From Croceibacterium sp. TMG7-5b_MA50 (GTDB taxonomy: Bacteria; Pseudomonadota; Alphaproteobacteria; Sphingomonadales; Sphingomonadaceae): a DNA stretch of 64,000 nucleotides. Made by a program: the position numbers and the translations under genes. Location: positions 1,506,001 to 1,570,000 of the forward strand of contig NZ_CP156082.1 in NCBI RefSeq assembly GCF_039830145.1, read 5' to 3'. Shown here one piece after another: positions 1-8,191 of the stretch (positions within the stretch are counted from its first letter, which is position 1; every line of letters begins with the position of its first letter). Below the pieces are notes generated by a model that saw only the letters and a program-made list of their open reading frames with translations, made no database searches and had not been told where the DNA came from.

Positions 1-1
1 C

Positions 2-301
2 GCGGCCGATCCCGCGCATTGCCCGCCCGACTGGCAGGCCGCGATGGAGCGGAGCGTGGCGGAGAACGTCGTCCTCCATGCCGGCCCGCCGCCCGATCAC
101 GTCCGGGCGATCGCCACCCCGGTGCGCGATTTCTCCGGCAAGATCGTCGCCGGGATCAGCATGGTCACGGTGTCGCAATACCTTAAGACGGAAGAGTTGG
201 CGCATCTTGCCCCCCAATTGAAGGAGGCGGGGCAGAAGATCAGCGCCCAGCTCGGACACCGCCAGGATCGGGAGACATCGGGCAAGAGGAAGGCACCTTG
301 A
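2..301 (+). CDS. IclR-family transcriptional regulator, C-terminal part (5' truncated by window edge)
   Basis: The reading frame is open to the left edge and stops at 299-301, so only the C-terminal ~99 residues are visible. The run AIATPVRDFSGKIVAGISMV is typical of the effector-binding (GAF-like) domain of IclR regulators, where a conserved PVRD..G..VAGIS strand is followed by a helix. The DNA-binding domain lies outside the window. It sits 36 bp upstream of an MFS exporter on the same strand, so it may control that gene, but this is inference. The regulated pathway cannot be told from this fragment. Confidence 0.75.
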   Translation, partial: AADPAHCPPDWQAAMERSVAENVVLHAGPPPDHVRAIATPVRDFSGKIVAGISMVTVSQYLKTEELAHLAPQLKEAGQKISAQLGHRQDRETSGKRKAP

Positions 302-337
302 CGCTTACCCGCGGGACGATCGCGCAACTGGCCCGGC

Positions 338-1987
338 ATGGCCGGTAACAAGGCCGACGCGCCGCTTTCCATACCCGTGTTCCGTGCGGTGTGGATCGCC
401 AGCATGGCATCCAATTTTGGCGGGCTGATCCAGTCGGTCGGGGCATCGTGGCTGATGGCCTCGCTGACCCCGTCCTCCCAGATGGTCGCGCTGGTGCAGG
501 CCTCCACCGCGCTGCCGATCCTGCTGCTGTCGCTGTGGTCCGGGGCAGTGGCGGACAATCTGGATCGCCGCCGGGTCATGCTGGCGGCGCAGTTCTTCAT
601 GCTGCTGGTGTCCGTCACGCTGGCGGTGATCACCTTTGCCGGTTGGATCACGCCCTGGCTGCTGCTCGCCTTCACCTTCCTGATCGGTTGCGGCGCGGCG
701 ATGAACGGCCCGGCGTGGCAGGCATCGGTGGGCGACATGGTCCCACGCGCCGCGTTGCCGGGGGCGGTGGCGCTGAATTCCATGGGTTTCAACATCGCCC
801 GCAGCCTCGGCCCCGCGATCGGCGGCGCAATCGTCGCGGCCGCGGGCGCCGCGGCGGCCTTCGTGGTCAACGCCGTCAGCTATGTCGGGTTGATCGCGGT
901 GCTCAGCCGCTGGCGGCCCAGCCTGGCGGAACGTGTCCTCCCGCGTGAGACGCTGGGCCACGCGATGGCGGCAGGCGTACGCTACGTCGCGATGTCACCC
1001 GACATCCGCATCGTGCTCGCCCGGGCCTTGCTGTTCGGTGTCGGCGCCAGCGCGGTGCCAGCGATGATGCCGATCATCGCCCGCGACGTGATCGTGGGCA
1101 ATTCGCTTACCTATGGCGTGCTGCTCGGCGCGTTCGGGATCGGCGCGGTGGGCGGCGGGCTGATGGTGCGCCGGCTGCGCGACCGCATCACGGTGGAAAC
1201 CATCGTGCGCGCCGCCGCCGCCGCGATGGCGACCGGCAGCGTGGTGACCGGGCTCAGCGGGACGATGCTGCTGACCGTACCCGCTCTGGCACTGGCGGGC
1301 GCGGGCTGGGTGCTGGCGCTGTCGACCTTCAACGTCACCGTCCAGCTCTCCGCGCCGCGATGGGTCGTGGCCCGCGCGCTGTCGCTTTACCAGATGGCGG
1401 CGTTCGGCGGGATGACGGCGGGCGCGGTGCTGTTCGGCGGCATCGCCGATGCACAGGGCGCGCCGGCCACCCTGCTGGTCGCGGCCGGCGTCCAGACGCT
1501 GACGATTCTGGCCGGCCTCGTCCTGCCTCTCCCCGCCGCCCGCGATCTCGACCTCGCCTTGCGCGAATGGGCGGAGCCGGAGACCGCCGTTTCCGTCGAC
1601 GAACGCAGTGGGCCTGTCGTGGTGACTATCGAATACCGTATCGACCCCGGCGACATCCCGCGCTTCCTCGGCGTGATGCACGAACGCCGACGCATCCGCC
1701 GGCGGGACGGGGCGCGGCACTGGACCTTGCTGCGCGATCTTGGCGAAAGCGAGCTGTGGGTCGAACGCTACCACGTCGCGACCTGGCTCGATTACATCCG
1801 GCACAACCAGCGCCGCACGCACGAGGATGCGCAGAACACGCATGACCTGCTGGCGCTGCATACCGGCGACACCAAACCGGTCGTCCACCGGATGATCGAA
1901 CGCCAGACCACGACATTGCCGGGCATGCGCGACATCACGCCGCGCGAACTCGCCGACGCGGTGACCGACACCGCCCGACAAAGCTGA
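338..1987 (+). CDS. MFS_3-family (EntS-like) exporter with C-terminal soluble domain
   Basis: The 549-residue protein begins with about 400 residues of hydrophobic segments consistent with 12 transmembrane helices of the major facilitator superfamily. Its N-terminus (FGGLIQSVGASWLMASL, then AVADNLDRRRVM) follows the pattern of the MFS_3 / enterobactin-exporter branch. A soluble tail of ~120 residues (about 410-530) follows, with EYRIDPGDIPRFLGVMHERR and LRDLGESELWVERYHVATW. This resembles the dimeric alpha/beta-barrel domain commonly fused to this branch. The substrate is unknown; such proteins usually export small hydrophobic or siderophore-like compounds. No strong Shine-Dalgarno sequence precedes the ATG, so the start is the first in-frame ATG after the preceding stop. 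Confidence 0.85.
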   Translation: MAGNKADAPLSIPVFRAVWIASMASNFGGLIQSVGASWLMASLTPSSQMVALVQASTALPILLLSLWSGAVADNLDRRRVMLAAQFFMLLVSVTLAVITFAGWITPWLLLAFTFLIGCGAAMNGPAWQASVGDMVPRAALPGAVALNSMGFNIARSLGPAIGGAIVAAAGAAAAFVVNAVSYVGLIAVLSRWRPSLAERVLPRETLGHAMAAGVRYVAMSPDIRIVLARALLFGVGASAVPAMMPIIARDVIVGNSLTYGVLLGAFGIGAVGGGLMVRRLRDRITVETIVRAAAAAMATGSVVTGLSGTMLLTVPALALAGAGWVLALSTFNVTVQLSAPRWVVARALSLYQMAAFGGMTAGAVLFGGIADAQGAPATLLVAAGVQTLTILAGLVLPLPAARDLDLALREWAEPETAVSVDERSGPVVVTIEYRIDPGDIPRFLGVMHERRRIRRRDGARHWTLLRDLGESELWVERYHVATWLDYIRHNQRRTHEDAQNTHDLLALHTGDTKPVVHRMIERQTTTLPGMRDITPRELADAVTDTARQS

Positions 1988-2012
1988 TGCCCTGCACCGG
2001 AGCCTTCTGACC

Positions 2013-2825
2013 ATGCGCAAGATGCTGGCCGTGATCGCCTTGCTGACGATGGCGCAGGCGGCACCCGATCCCCATCGTCCGACCCCGACCTACGATGTCG
2101 TGGCCCCTGCTTTGCCCGGCCGTCTGGACGACGCCGTGCTGATCGTATCGAAGACCAACGCCTGGCGGCATCTCGAACACATTCCCCATTCCAATGCGGT
2201 GCTCGCCCGCATCGCCGATGATCTTGGGCAGGCAAGCTACGTCACCGAGAATGCGGCGGTCTTCAACGACGAGCAGCTACGGCACTTCTCCGTCGTGGTC
2301 CTCAACAGCACCAGCGGCGACTTCATGACGCCCGATCAGCGCGCCGCCCTGGCCGCTTTCGTGGCACGCGGCGGGGGCGTGGTGGCGCTGCATGCCGCGG
2401 GCGACGGCAGCCATGCCGACAGCTGGTATACCGGCACGATCATCGGCGCGCCCTATGCCGGGCATCCGGGCGGCGCGGACCAGTTCCAGTCGGCCCGGAT
2501 CATCATCGACCAGCCGGACCATCCCGTCATGGCCGGTGTGACCCTGCCCTGGTCGCCGGTCGACGAATGGTATGCCTACACCGCCAGCCCGGCCGCCAGC
2601 GGAATGGTCGTGCTCGCCCGCATTGACGAGGCGACGTACCGGCCGGCTGCCGGGCGGGAGATGGGATCGCACCCGGTGATCTGGACCAATCCCGCCACGA
2701 AGGGCCGCGTGCTCTACTCCGCGCTCGGGCACCTGCCGGACGCCTACGACGATCCGAACTACCAGCGCATCCTCACCAACGCCATCGCCTGGGCAGGTCG
2801 GCACCCTAGCCCCGGCGCCGAATAG
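2013..2825 (+). CDS. ThuA-like (trehalose-utilization family) exported protein
   Basis: This is a 270-residue protein. A short hydrophobic N-terminus (about residues 4-16, ending near AQA) suggests a signal peptide and periplasmic location. The core matches the ThuA glutamine-amidotransferase-like fold: AVLIVSKTNAWRHLEHIP, then VVVLNSTSGDFMT, the glycine-rich GGGVVALHAAGDGSH and, near the end, GRVLYSALGHLPDAY. Family members occur in sugar and polyol utilisation loci, but their chemistry is poorly defined. It follows the MFS exporter by 25 bp on the same strand, which suggests co-transcription. No substrate can be assigned from the sequence. Confidence 0.85.
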   Translation: MRKMLAVIALLTMAQAAPDPHRPTPTYDVVAPALPGRLDDAVLIVSKTNAWRHLEHIPHSNAVLARIADDLGQASYVTENAAVFNDEQLRHFSVVVLNSTSGDFMTPDQRAALAAFVARGGGVVALHAAGDGSHADSWYTGTIIGAPYAGHPGGADQFQSARIIIDQPDHPVMAGVTLPWSPVDEWYAYTASPAASGMVVLARIDEATYRPAAGREMGSHPVIWTNPATKGRVLYSALGHLPDAYDDPNYQRILTNAIAWAGRHPSPGAE

Positions 2826-2948
2826 CCCTGCCCGCACGGTTGGCGGACCTCGCGCCGGAGGCCATCGCTGCCCGCAGGCCGCGATCCGTCGAGCCCGATG
2901 AGGCGCCTCAGGCGTTCAGGACATCTGCGCGCCACACAAGGAGCACCC

Positions 2949-4739
2949 ATGGCTCAGCTTACCAGCGACTTCTTCGTCGAACGCCTGCGGGCCTGGGGTG
3001 TCACCCGCATCTACGGCTATCCCGGTGACGGCATCAACGGCGTGCTGGGAGCGCTCCAGCGCGTCGAGGGGACGGACGCCGGTATCGAGTTCATCCAGGT
3101 GCGCCACGAGGAGATGGCGGCCTTCATGGCGACGGCCCACGCCAAGTTCACCGGCGAGATCGGCGTCTGCCTGTCGACCGGCGGCCCGGGTGCCACGCAC
3201 CTCATCACCGGCCTCTACGATGCAAAAAGCGACCATGTCCCCGTGCTCGCCATCTCCGGGCAGGCGGAACGGACGGTACGGGGCGCAAGCTACCAGCAGG
3301 AGCTGAACCTCGATCGCATGTTCGCCGACGTCGCCGACTTTGTGCAGGAGGCGGTGGCGCCAGCGCAGCTCCGCCATCTGGTCGATCGCGGGCTGCGGAT
3401 CGCCCGTGCGCGGAACGGCATCGCGGTCCTGATCCTGCCCAAGGACCTGCAGGGCGAGCCTTACGAGGAGCCGCAGCGCGCTCACGGCTTCACCCGCTCC
3501 GGCCCCGGCTACTCGCCGCCGCGCGTGGTGCCGCAGCAGGCGGACCTGCGCCGTGCCGCGGAGGTGCTGAATGCGGGCTCCAAGGTCGCGATCGTCATCG
3601 GTGCCGGCGCGCGCAACGCGGCGGAGGAGGTCGTCGCCGTGGCCGACCGCCTGGGCGCGGGTGTCGCCAAGGCGCTGCTCGGCAAGGATGTGCTGCCGGA
3701 CGACCTGCCCTTCGTCACCGGTGCGATCGGGCTGCTCGGCACCAGGCCATCGTCGGACATGATGGAAGGCTGCGATACGCTGCTGATGGTCGGCACGGGT
3801 TTCCCATGGGCGGAGTTCCTGCCCACGGACGGGCAGGCCCGTGCGGTACAGATCGACATCGCGCCAGAGATGCTCGGCCTGCGCTACCCGGTGGAAGTCA
3901 ATCTGCACGGCGATGCCGGGGAGACGCTGCGCGCGCTGCTGCCGCTGCTGAACCGGCAGGAAGATCGCGGCTGGCAGGACGGGATCGTCGCCGGAATGGC
4001 GGACTGGCGCGAAACACTGAAAGGCCGCGCCATGGCGGAGGCATCACCCGTCAATCCGCAGCGCGTCGTGTACGAGATGTCGCCCCGCCTGCCGGCCGAC
4101 GCGATCGTGACCTCCGATTCCGGCTCCTGCGCCAACTGGTACGCGCGCGACTGGCAGGTGAAGCAGGGGCAGCGCGGATCGCTGTCGGGCGGCCTTGCGT
4201 CGATGGGCGCCGCCGTGCCCTATGCCATCGCCGCCAAGTTCGCCCACCCGACCCGCCCCGTGGTGTCGCTGGTCGGTGATGGCGCCATGCAGATGAACAA
4301 CATGGCCGAACTCATCACCGTGCAGAAATACTGGCGGCGCTGGGCCGACCCGCGGCTGATCGTCTGCGTCTTCAACAACGAGGACTTGAACGAAGTGACC
4401 TGGGAACAGCGCGTCATGGAAGGCAATCCGCGCTTCCCCACAACCCAGTCGCTGCCCGACGTGCCCTACGCACGCTTCGCGGAGATGCTCGGGCTGACCG
4501 GCATCTTCGTGGACCATCCGGAAGAGTTGGGCGACGCCTGGGACCGTGCGCTCGCGGCCGACCGTCCGGTGGTGATCGAGGTCAAGACCGATCCGGATAT
4601 CGCCCCGCTACCGCCGCATGTCACGCTGGAACAGGCGAAGGGCTTCCTGTCCTCCATGGCTAAGGGTGATCGCGGCACGGCGCGGGTGCTGGCCGACACC
4701 GCACGGCAGATCATCGGCGGCGTCCGCGAACGGCTCTGA
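2949..4739 (+). CDS. Thiamine-diphosphate-dependent enzyme, pyruvate oxidase / acetolactate synthase-like
   Basis: The 596-residue protein has the three-domain architecture of the pyruvate oxidase/AHAS superfamily. The N-terminal pyrimidine-binding domain carries the catalytic glutamate in VRHEEMAAFMATAHAK (Glu54). The central domain (about 190-340) includes VIGAGARNAAEEV. The C-terminal PP domain has the ThDP/Mg motif starting GDG at 443-445 and ending at the downstream asparagines. It most resembles PoxB/YdaP-type 'thiamine pyrophosphate-requiring' proteins, which turn pyruvate into acetate or acetoin-type products. A large AHAS subunit is less likely because no ilvH small subunit follows. 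The ATG at 2949 has an AGGAG a few bases upstream and gives the usual start (MAQLTSDFFVERLRAWGV), so it is preferred over longer frames. Confidence 0.85.
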   Translation: MAQLTSDFFVERLRAWGVTRIYGYPGDGINGVLGALQRVEGTDAGIEFIQVRHEEMAAFMATAHAKFTGEIGVCLSTGGPGATHLITGLYDAKSDHVPVLAISGQAERTVRGASYQQELNLDRMFADVADFVQEAVAPAQLRHLVDRGLRIARARNGIAVLILPKDLQGEPYEEPQRAHGFTRSGPGYSPPRVVPQQADLRRAAEVLNAGSKVAIVIGAGARNAAEEVVAVADRLGAGVAKALLGKDVLPDDLPFVTGAIGLLGTRPSSDMMEGCDTLLMVGTGFPWAEFLPTDGQARAVQIDIAPEMLGLRYPVEVNLHGDAGETLRALLPLLNRQEDRGWQDGIVAGMADWRETLKGRAMAEASPVNPQRVVYEMSPRLPADAIVTSDSGSCANWYARDWQVKQGQRGSLSGGLASMGAAVPYAIAAKFAHPTRPVVSLVGDGAMQMNNMAELITVQKYWRRWADPRLIVCVFNNEDLNEVTWEQRVMEGNPRFPTTQSLPDVPYARFAEMLGLTGIFVDHPEELGDAWDRALAADRPVVIEVKTDPDIAPLPPHVTLEQAKGFLSSMAKGDRGTARVLADTARQIIGGVRERL

Positions 4740-4837
4740 CTCAAGTGCAACTCGGAACCGGCATGGGCCAAGCTGACCTGCTGTCGGAGCATTCCACAAC
4801 CCCGTTTGCTGGCAAGCCGAGCCAACCACGATGATCC

Positions 4838-5524
4838 TCAGTCGCCGACGCTCCTGTCGAGGAGATGCTCGATCTTCTTCCATGCCCGATCCGTGAGCTG
4901 AAGCGGTTCGTCAGAGGAGCGCGGCGGCTCGATCAAGCGCTTGTGCTCCAGCACAACAAGCTGGCTGGTGACCAGCGACGGGCGCATGGCGGCGCCATCA
5001 CTGATCGACCTGATCGTCGCGCTCTTTCCCTCGGCTTCCGCTAGGTAGATTTGTAGCAGGATAAGCCAGGGAAAGTCGGAGAATAGGTCTTCCCCGAACT
5101 GCAAGCGCCGCCGCTGCAGGTAGCTGTCTTCGAGCCGCGCCGCCTCCATCAAACCCTTCGGATTGCGCCTGAGCTGCCCCGCATCGGCCAGTTGGATGGT
5201 GGCGACAATCTTTCCGCCATCCTGTGCGTGCAACCGTGACGCCTGCACGGTCGCCCAGATCGAGGTGCCATCTGGCCGCATATACCGCTTGCGTAGAACA
5301 GACGGTCCTTCACCCAGGCGGAGGCTGGAGACGACAATGGTACTGCGGACGCAATCATCAGGGTGCGTCAAAGCCTGGAAGCCCACGCCGATGAGTTCGT
5401 GCTCCTCCCGCTGCATGATCTCGCAGATGTGCGAATCCACCGCTAGCAGGGTGCCGTATCTATCAGCGAGAGTATGTCCCGTCAGCATTGCAGCATGCCT
5501 CGGTATCGATGCGGGTTGGTTCAA
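4838..5524 (-). CDS. PAS-domain protein with C-terminal MarR-like winged helix (putative one-component regulator)
   Basis: This is a 228-residue protein. Residues ~15-110 look like a PAS domain: LADRYGTLLAVDSHICEIM, GVGFQALTHPDDC, YMRPDGTSIWATVQASRL. Residues ~135-225 look like a winged-helix DNA-binding domain of the MarR kind: LLQIYLAEAEGKSATIRSIS, RPSLVTSQLVVLEHKRLIE, PLQLTDRAWKKIEHLL. No kinase or receiver domain is present, so a PAS signal appears wired directly to DNA binding. It is convergent with the ThDP enzyme and has its own ~260 bp upstream region. The ligand and targets are unknown. Domain calls rest on visual pattern and are moderately secure. Confidence 0.7.
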   Translation of the reverse strand: MNQPASIPRHAAMLTGHTLADRYGTLLAVDSHICEIMQREEHELIGVGFQALTHPDDCVRSTIVVSSLRLGEGPSVLRKRYMRPDGTSIWATVQASRLHAQDGGKIVATIQLADAGQLRRNPKGLMEAARLEDSYLQRRRLQFGEDLFSDFPWLILLQIYLAEAEGKSATIRSISDGAAMRPSLVTSQLVVLEHKRLIEPPRSSDEPLQLTDRAWKKIEHLLDRSVGD

Positions 5525-5785
5525 TCATCAGATACGTTGCGCAGACTTAGATGGTTGCACAAGTATCTTCATTGGGCGGGGTGTCGGGCGCACTATATGG
5601 AGGTATCGGCACTCCGGTGCGCTCAGTCTCCGGTGCCCCGGTCAGGTAATCGGGTGCCCTGTCAATGCCCTCAACGTGCTCCGGAACAGTCCGGAATAAT
5701 ATGGATTGCTCTGAACTGTCGCTGAGGTGTGACCGGCAAACAGGCAAGCTTTCGCGCCAGATCTGGGACATTCCGGGACGGGAAA

Positions 5786-5861
5786 TGGTGCCCGGGGACG
5801 GATTCGAACCGCCGACACTGCGATTTTCAGTCGCATGCTCTACCAACTGAGCTACCCGGGC
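5786..5861 (-). tRNA. tRNA-Phe (GAA)
   Basis: The reverse strand folds as a standard 76-nt tRNA. The acceptor stem pairs GCCCGGG with CCCGGGC, the D arm contains AGTTGGTA, the anticodon loop is CTGAAAA with anticodon GAA, the T arm is GGCGG-TTCGAAT-CCGTC, and CCA is encoded. It lies 109 bp downstream of yacG on the same strand. No direct repeat of its 3' end was seen nearby, so there is no sign of an integrated element here. Confidence 0.98.
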
Positions 5862-5970
5862 AGGGTCCAACCGGTCAGGCAGATGCCCCCGCGCATGGCA
5901 GGCGGACCGGCGTTGGAGGCGGCGCTATGGCGGAGGGTCGGCGGCTTGGCAAGCGCCTTTTCGACCACCC

Positions 5971-6132
5971 TCAGCCCTCGCCCGCGATCTCCTCCGGCGT
6001 GGCAGGGCGGCCGGGCACGGCATAGCCGTCGTTGAACCATTGCGCGAGGTCGCGGTCGCGGCAGCGGGTGGAACAGAACGGCGTATGCGTCTCGCTACGG
6101 GGCTTGCCGCAGATGGGGCAGGAACGGGTCAT
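5971..6132 (-). CDS. yacG: DNA gyrase inhibitor YacG (zinc-finger protein)
   Basis: This 53-residue protein has the YacG zinc site CPIC...CSTRC (four cysteines in a CxxC-x-CxxxC arrangement). It also has the family tail RDRDLAQWFNDGYAVPG. YacG binds GyrB and inhibits gyrase in E. coli. The start is the ATG whose first base is at 6132. This ATG overlaps the stop of the upstream RNase gene (ATGA), which implies translational coupling. A longer frame upstream is low-complexity sequence belonging to the RNase gene and was rejected. Confidence 0.95.
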   Translation of the reverse strand: MTRSCPICGKPRSETHTPFCSTRCRDRDLAQWFNDGYAVPGRPATPEEIAGEG

Positions 6133-7100
6133 CGAGTGATGATCTGGGCATGCGGCGCCCCGATGGCAAGCCGCGGATCGGGCGCCACCTCCACCCGCCG
6201 CCCGCTGCGCCGCGCCAGCTCCGCCAGCCAATCCGGCTGCAATTGCGCCGCGACCGCCGGATGGCAGGCAAGCTGCACCACCCCGCCCGCCATGCCGCCC
6301 TCACCCGCCACTTCCGCCCGCCGCAGCAGCCAGCGGGCGGCACTCTGCGCCGGCTGCAATTGCGCGCGGTGCAGCAGCGACGGGCGGACCAGCCGCGACA
6401 CGATCTGCACGAAGCCGAAGCCATTGGCGGCGGTGCGTTCATGCGGCCAGTCGGCGAGCGCCACGCCCAGCGCCTCGTCCACCATCCGACGATCCGCCTT
6501 GGCGTCCAGGCTGGGGAAGTCGATGCCGACCGGCCCGCCGAGATCCAGCCGGTGCAGCGTGGCGGCCAGCGGCGCCACCGCGCCTTGTGCCAGCGCCAAC
6601 GCCGGCAGCGTGCCGTCCACGTCCACCAGCACCATGGCCGGCGTGGCGTAGAGCACCAGCGATCCACCCGCGAAGCCGACCTCGCCCGCAAACGCTTCGG
6701 CCAGCAATTCGTCCCACAGCCCTGCGGGGAAGCGGTGCACGATCCGTCCGCCAAGTTGCCGTGCCAGCGTCGGCGCCGGCCGCACCGCCAGATCGCTCGG
6801 CCGCGCCCGCGCAAGCTTGGTCCGGCCTCGTTCTCCCATGGCGGGGCGCGTCACTTCCAGCCGGATCGTCGCGCCCTCCGCCGCGTCGGCGGGCAGGCGA
6901 TCGACCAGCGCCTCCGCCCCATCGGCGAAGCGGGCGGTGCCGCGGCGCGCGCCCTTCGTCCGGTGGACCAGCACCGCGTCGGCGACCAATCCGGCCTGCA
7001 GGCCATCGTCCCACCGCCAGGCGGCGGCGCGCACCTCGTCATCCGCCAGCAGGATCGCGCGCTCCTCCGCGATCCCCTGCTCGACCAGCCACTCAGCCAA
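6129..7100 (-). CDS. Ribonuclease E/G family protein (short form)
   Basis: The 323-residue protein follows the RNase E/G catalytic scheme in reduced form: EERAILLADDEVRAAAW at the start, a short S1-like region (DAVLVHRTKGARRGTARF), and the metal-binding region MVLVDVDGTLPALAL where canonical enzymes have an EVNTG-type sequence. IDFPSLDAKADRRMV follows. At 323 residues it is much shorter than E. coli RNase G (~490) and lacks the RNase E scaffold. The infA-maf-RNase-yacG order is common in Alphaproteobacteria. It overlaps maf by 8 nt upstream and yacG by 4 nt downstream. Activity is probably RNA processing, but the catalytic residues look divergent. Confidence 0.85.
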   Translation of the reverse strand: MAEWLVEQGIAEERAILLADDEVRAAAWRWDDGLQAGLVADAVLVHRTKGARRGTARFADGAEALVDRLPADAAEGATIRLEVTRPAMGERGRTKLARARPSDLAVRPAPTLARQLGGRIVHRFPAGLWDELLAEAFAGEVGFAGGSLVLYATPAMVLVDVDGTLPALALAQGAVAPLAATLHRLDLGGPVGIDFPSLDAKADRRMVDEALGVALADWPHERTAANGFGFVQIVSRLVRPSLLHRAQLQPAQSAARWLLRRAEVAGEGGMAGGVVQLACHPAVAAQLQPDWLAELARRSGRRVEVAPDPRLAIGAPHAQIITR

Positions 7101-7716
7101 GCGGGAACCCGGCCGCCTTCAGCAGCGCGCGGGTCTCGAACAAGGGGAGCCCGATCACGCCCGAATGGCTGCCCGCCATCCACGCGATCAACGCCTCCGC
7201 ACTGCCCTGGATGGCGTAGCCGCCGGCCTTGCCCGCCCACTCGCCCCCGGCGACATAGGCGGCGATCTCCGCATCGGTCAGCGGCTTGAAGCGGAGCTGC
7301 GTCTCGCTCACCCGCTCGCGCATCGTCCCGTCGGGCGCCAGCAGCGCGATGGCGGAGAACACGCGATGCCGCCGGCCGGACAGCAGGCGAAGGCACCCCT
7401 CTGCCGTTGCCGCATCCTCCGCCTTGGGCAGGATGCGCCGGCCGACCGCGACCACCGTGTCGCCGGCCAGCACATGCGCGCCGCCGGCCTCGCCCGCCAG
7501 GGCCAGCGCCTTGCCCCGCGCCAGCCGCAAGGCGTGCGAGCGCGGCAGTTCGCCGGGTTGCGGCGTCTCGTCGATATCGGCAGCGGCGACCCGCGCGGGC
7601 GCGATCCCCAGCCGGGCCAGCAATTCGCGCCGGCGCGGGCTGGCGGATGCCAGGATCAGCGACGGGGCGCCGATCAAAGGGATTGGGGCCGATGCGGCAC
7701 CCTGTGCCTCGGCCAC
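7093..7716 (-). CDS. maf: Maf family nucleotide pyrophosphatase
   Basis: This is a 207-residue protein. The Maf signature ASASPRRRELL is at residues 23-33, followed by HVLAGDTVVAVG and the C-terminal substrate-binding segment GGYAIQGSAEALIAWMAGSHSGVIGLPLFET. Maf proteins hydrolyse non-canonical or selected NTPs to NMPs and are linked to septum arrest. The extended ~18-residue N-terminus could be trimmed by a later start, but no better in-frame ATG exists before the signature. The gene begins 11 bp after infA and overlaps the RNase gene, so the cluster is almost certainly one transcript. Confidence 0.93.
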   Translation of the reverse strand: MAEAQGAASAPIPLIGAPSLILASASPRRRELLARLGIAPARVAAADIDETPQPGELPRSHALRLARGKALALAGEAGGAHVLAGDTVVAVGRRILPKAEDAATAEGCLRLLSGRRHRVFSAIALLAPDGTMRERVSETQLRFKPLTDAEIAAYVAGGEWAGKAGGYAIQGSAEALIAWMAGSHSGVIGLPLFETRALLKAAGFPLG

Positions 7717-7726
7717 CAGCGCGGCC

Positions 7727-7972
7727 TCAGGCGAGGCCGGGGCCGCCGCGACCGGGCATGAAGCGGTAGGTGATGCGCGCCTTGGTCAGGTCATACGGGG
7801 TCAGCTCGCACAGGACCTCGTCCCCCACCAGCACGCGGATGCGGTTCTTGCGCATGCGGCCGGCGGTGTGGCCCAGCACTTCGTGGCCGTTTTCCAGCTC
7901 GACCCGGAACATGGCGTTGGGCAGCAGTTCGACCACCCGGCCGCGCATTTCCAGCAGTTCTTCCTTCGCCAT
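7727..7972 (-). CDS. infA: Translation initiation factor IF-1
   Basis: The 81-residue protein is an S1/OB-fold IF-1: it begins [20 protein letters not shown] and continues [32 protein letters not shown]. It is slightly longer than the 72-residue E. coli protein because of a GRGGPGLA tail, which is usual in alphaproteobacteria. It is the promoter-proximal gene of the leftward infA-maf-RNase-yacG cluster. The 219 bp upstream region is shared with a divergent TonB receptor gene. Confidence 0.98.
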   Translation of the reverse strand: MAKEELLEMRGRVVELLPNAMFRVELENGHEVLGHTAGRMRKNRIRVLVGDEVLCELTPYDLTKARITYRFMPGRGGPGLA

Positions 7973-8023
7973 GCGGGCTCAGGCTGCGATGCTTTGATTG
8001 ATCATGGTCGCGGCCCATAGCGG

Positions 8024-8129
8024 TTGCCCGCACAAAAGGGAAGCCCGCCGGCCATCGTTGCGACAGCCCGCGCGACATACCTGCAACAGGTGCGACACAT
8101 TGATACCGGCCGCTGCTTGCCCGCACAAC
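8024..8129. promoter_or_regulatory. Pair of 12-bp direct repeats in the infA / TonB receptor divergent promoter region
   Basis: TTGCCCGCACAA occurs exactly at 8024-8035 and again at 8118-8129, in the 219-bp region between divergently transcribed infA and the TonB-dependent receptor gene. TTGCGAC and TTGTCGCAA elements and the inverted repeat CCTG-CAA-CAGG lie between or beside them. These could be binding sites for a regulator of either gene. No known regulator consensus was recognised. Confidence 0.35.
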
Positions 8130-8191
8130 CCGTTGTCGCAAGAAGCGCGTTGGGGGGCCTGAACAACACGCCCACATGAGGACCATCGACT

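Noticed and set aside
5681-5697. Two nearby TCCGGA palindromes between the PAS gene and tRNA-Phe, considered as an operator or attachment site.
   Set aside because: TCCGGA is common in GC-rich DNA, and no copy of the tRNA 3' end or integrase gene is present to support an attachment site.
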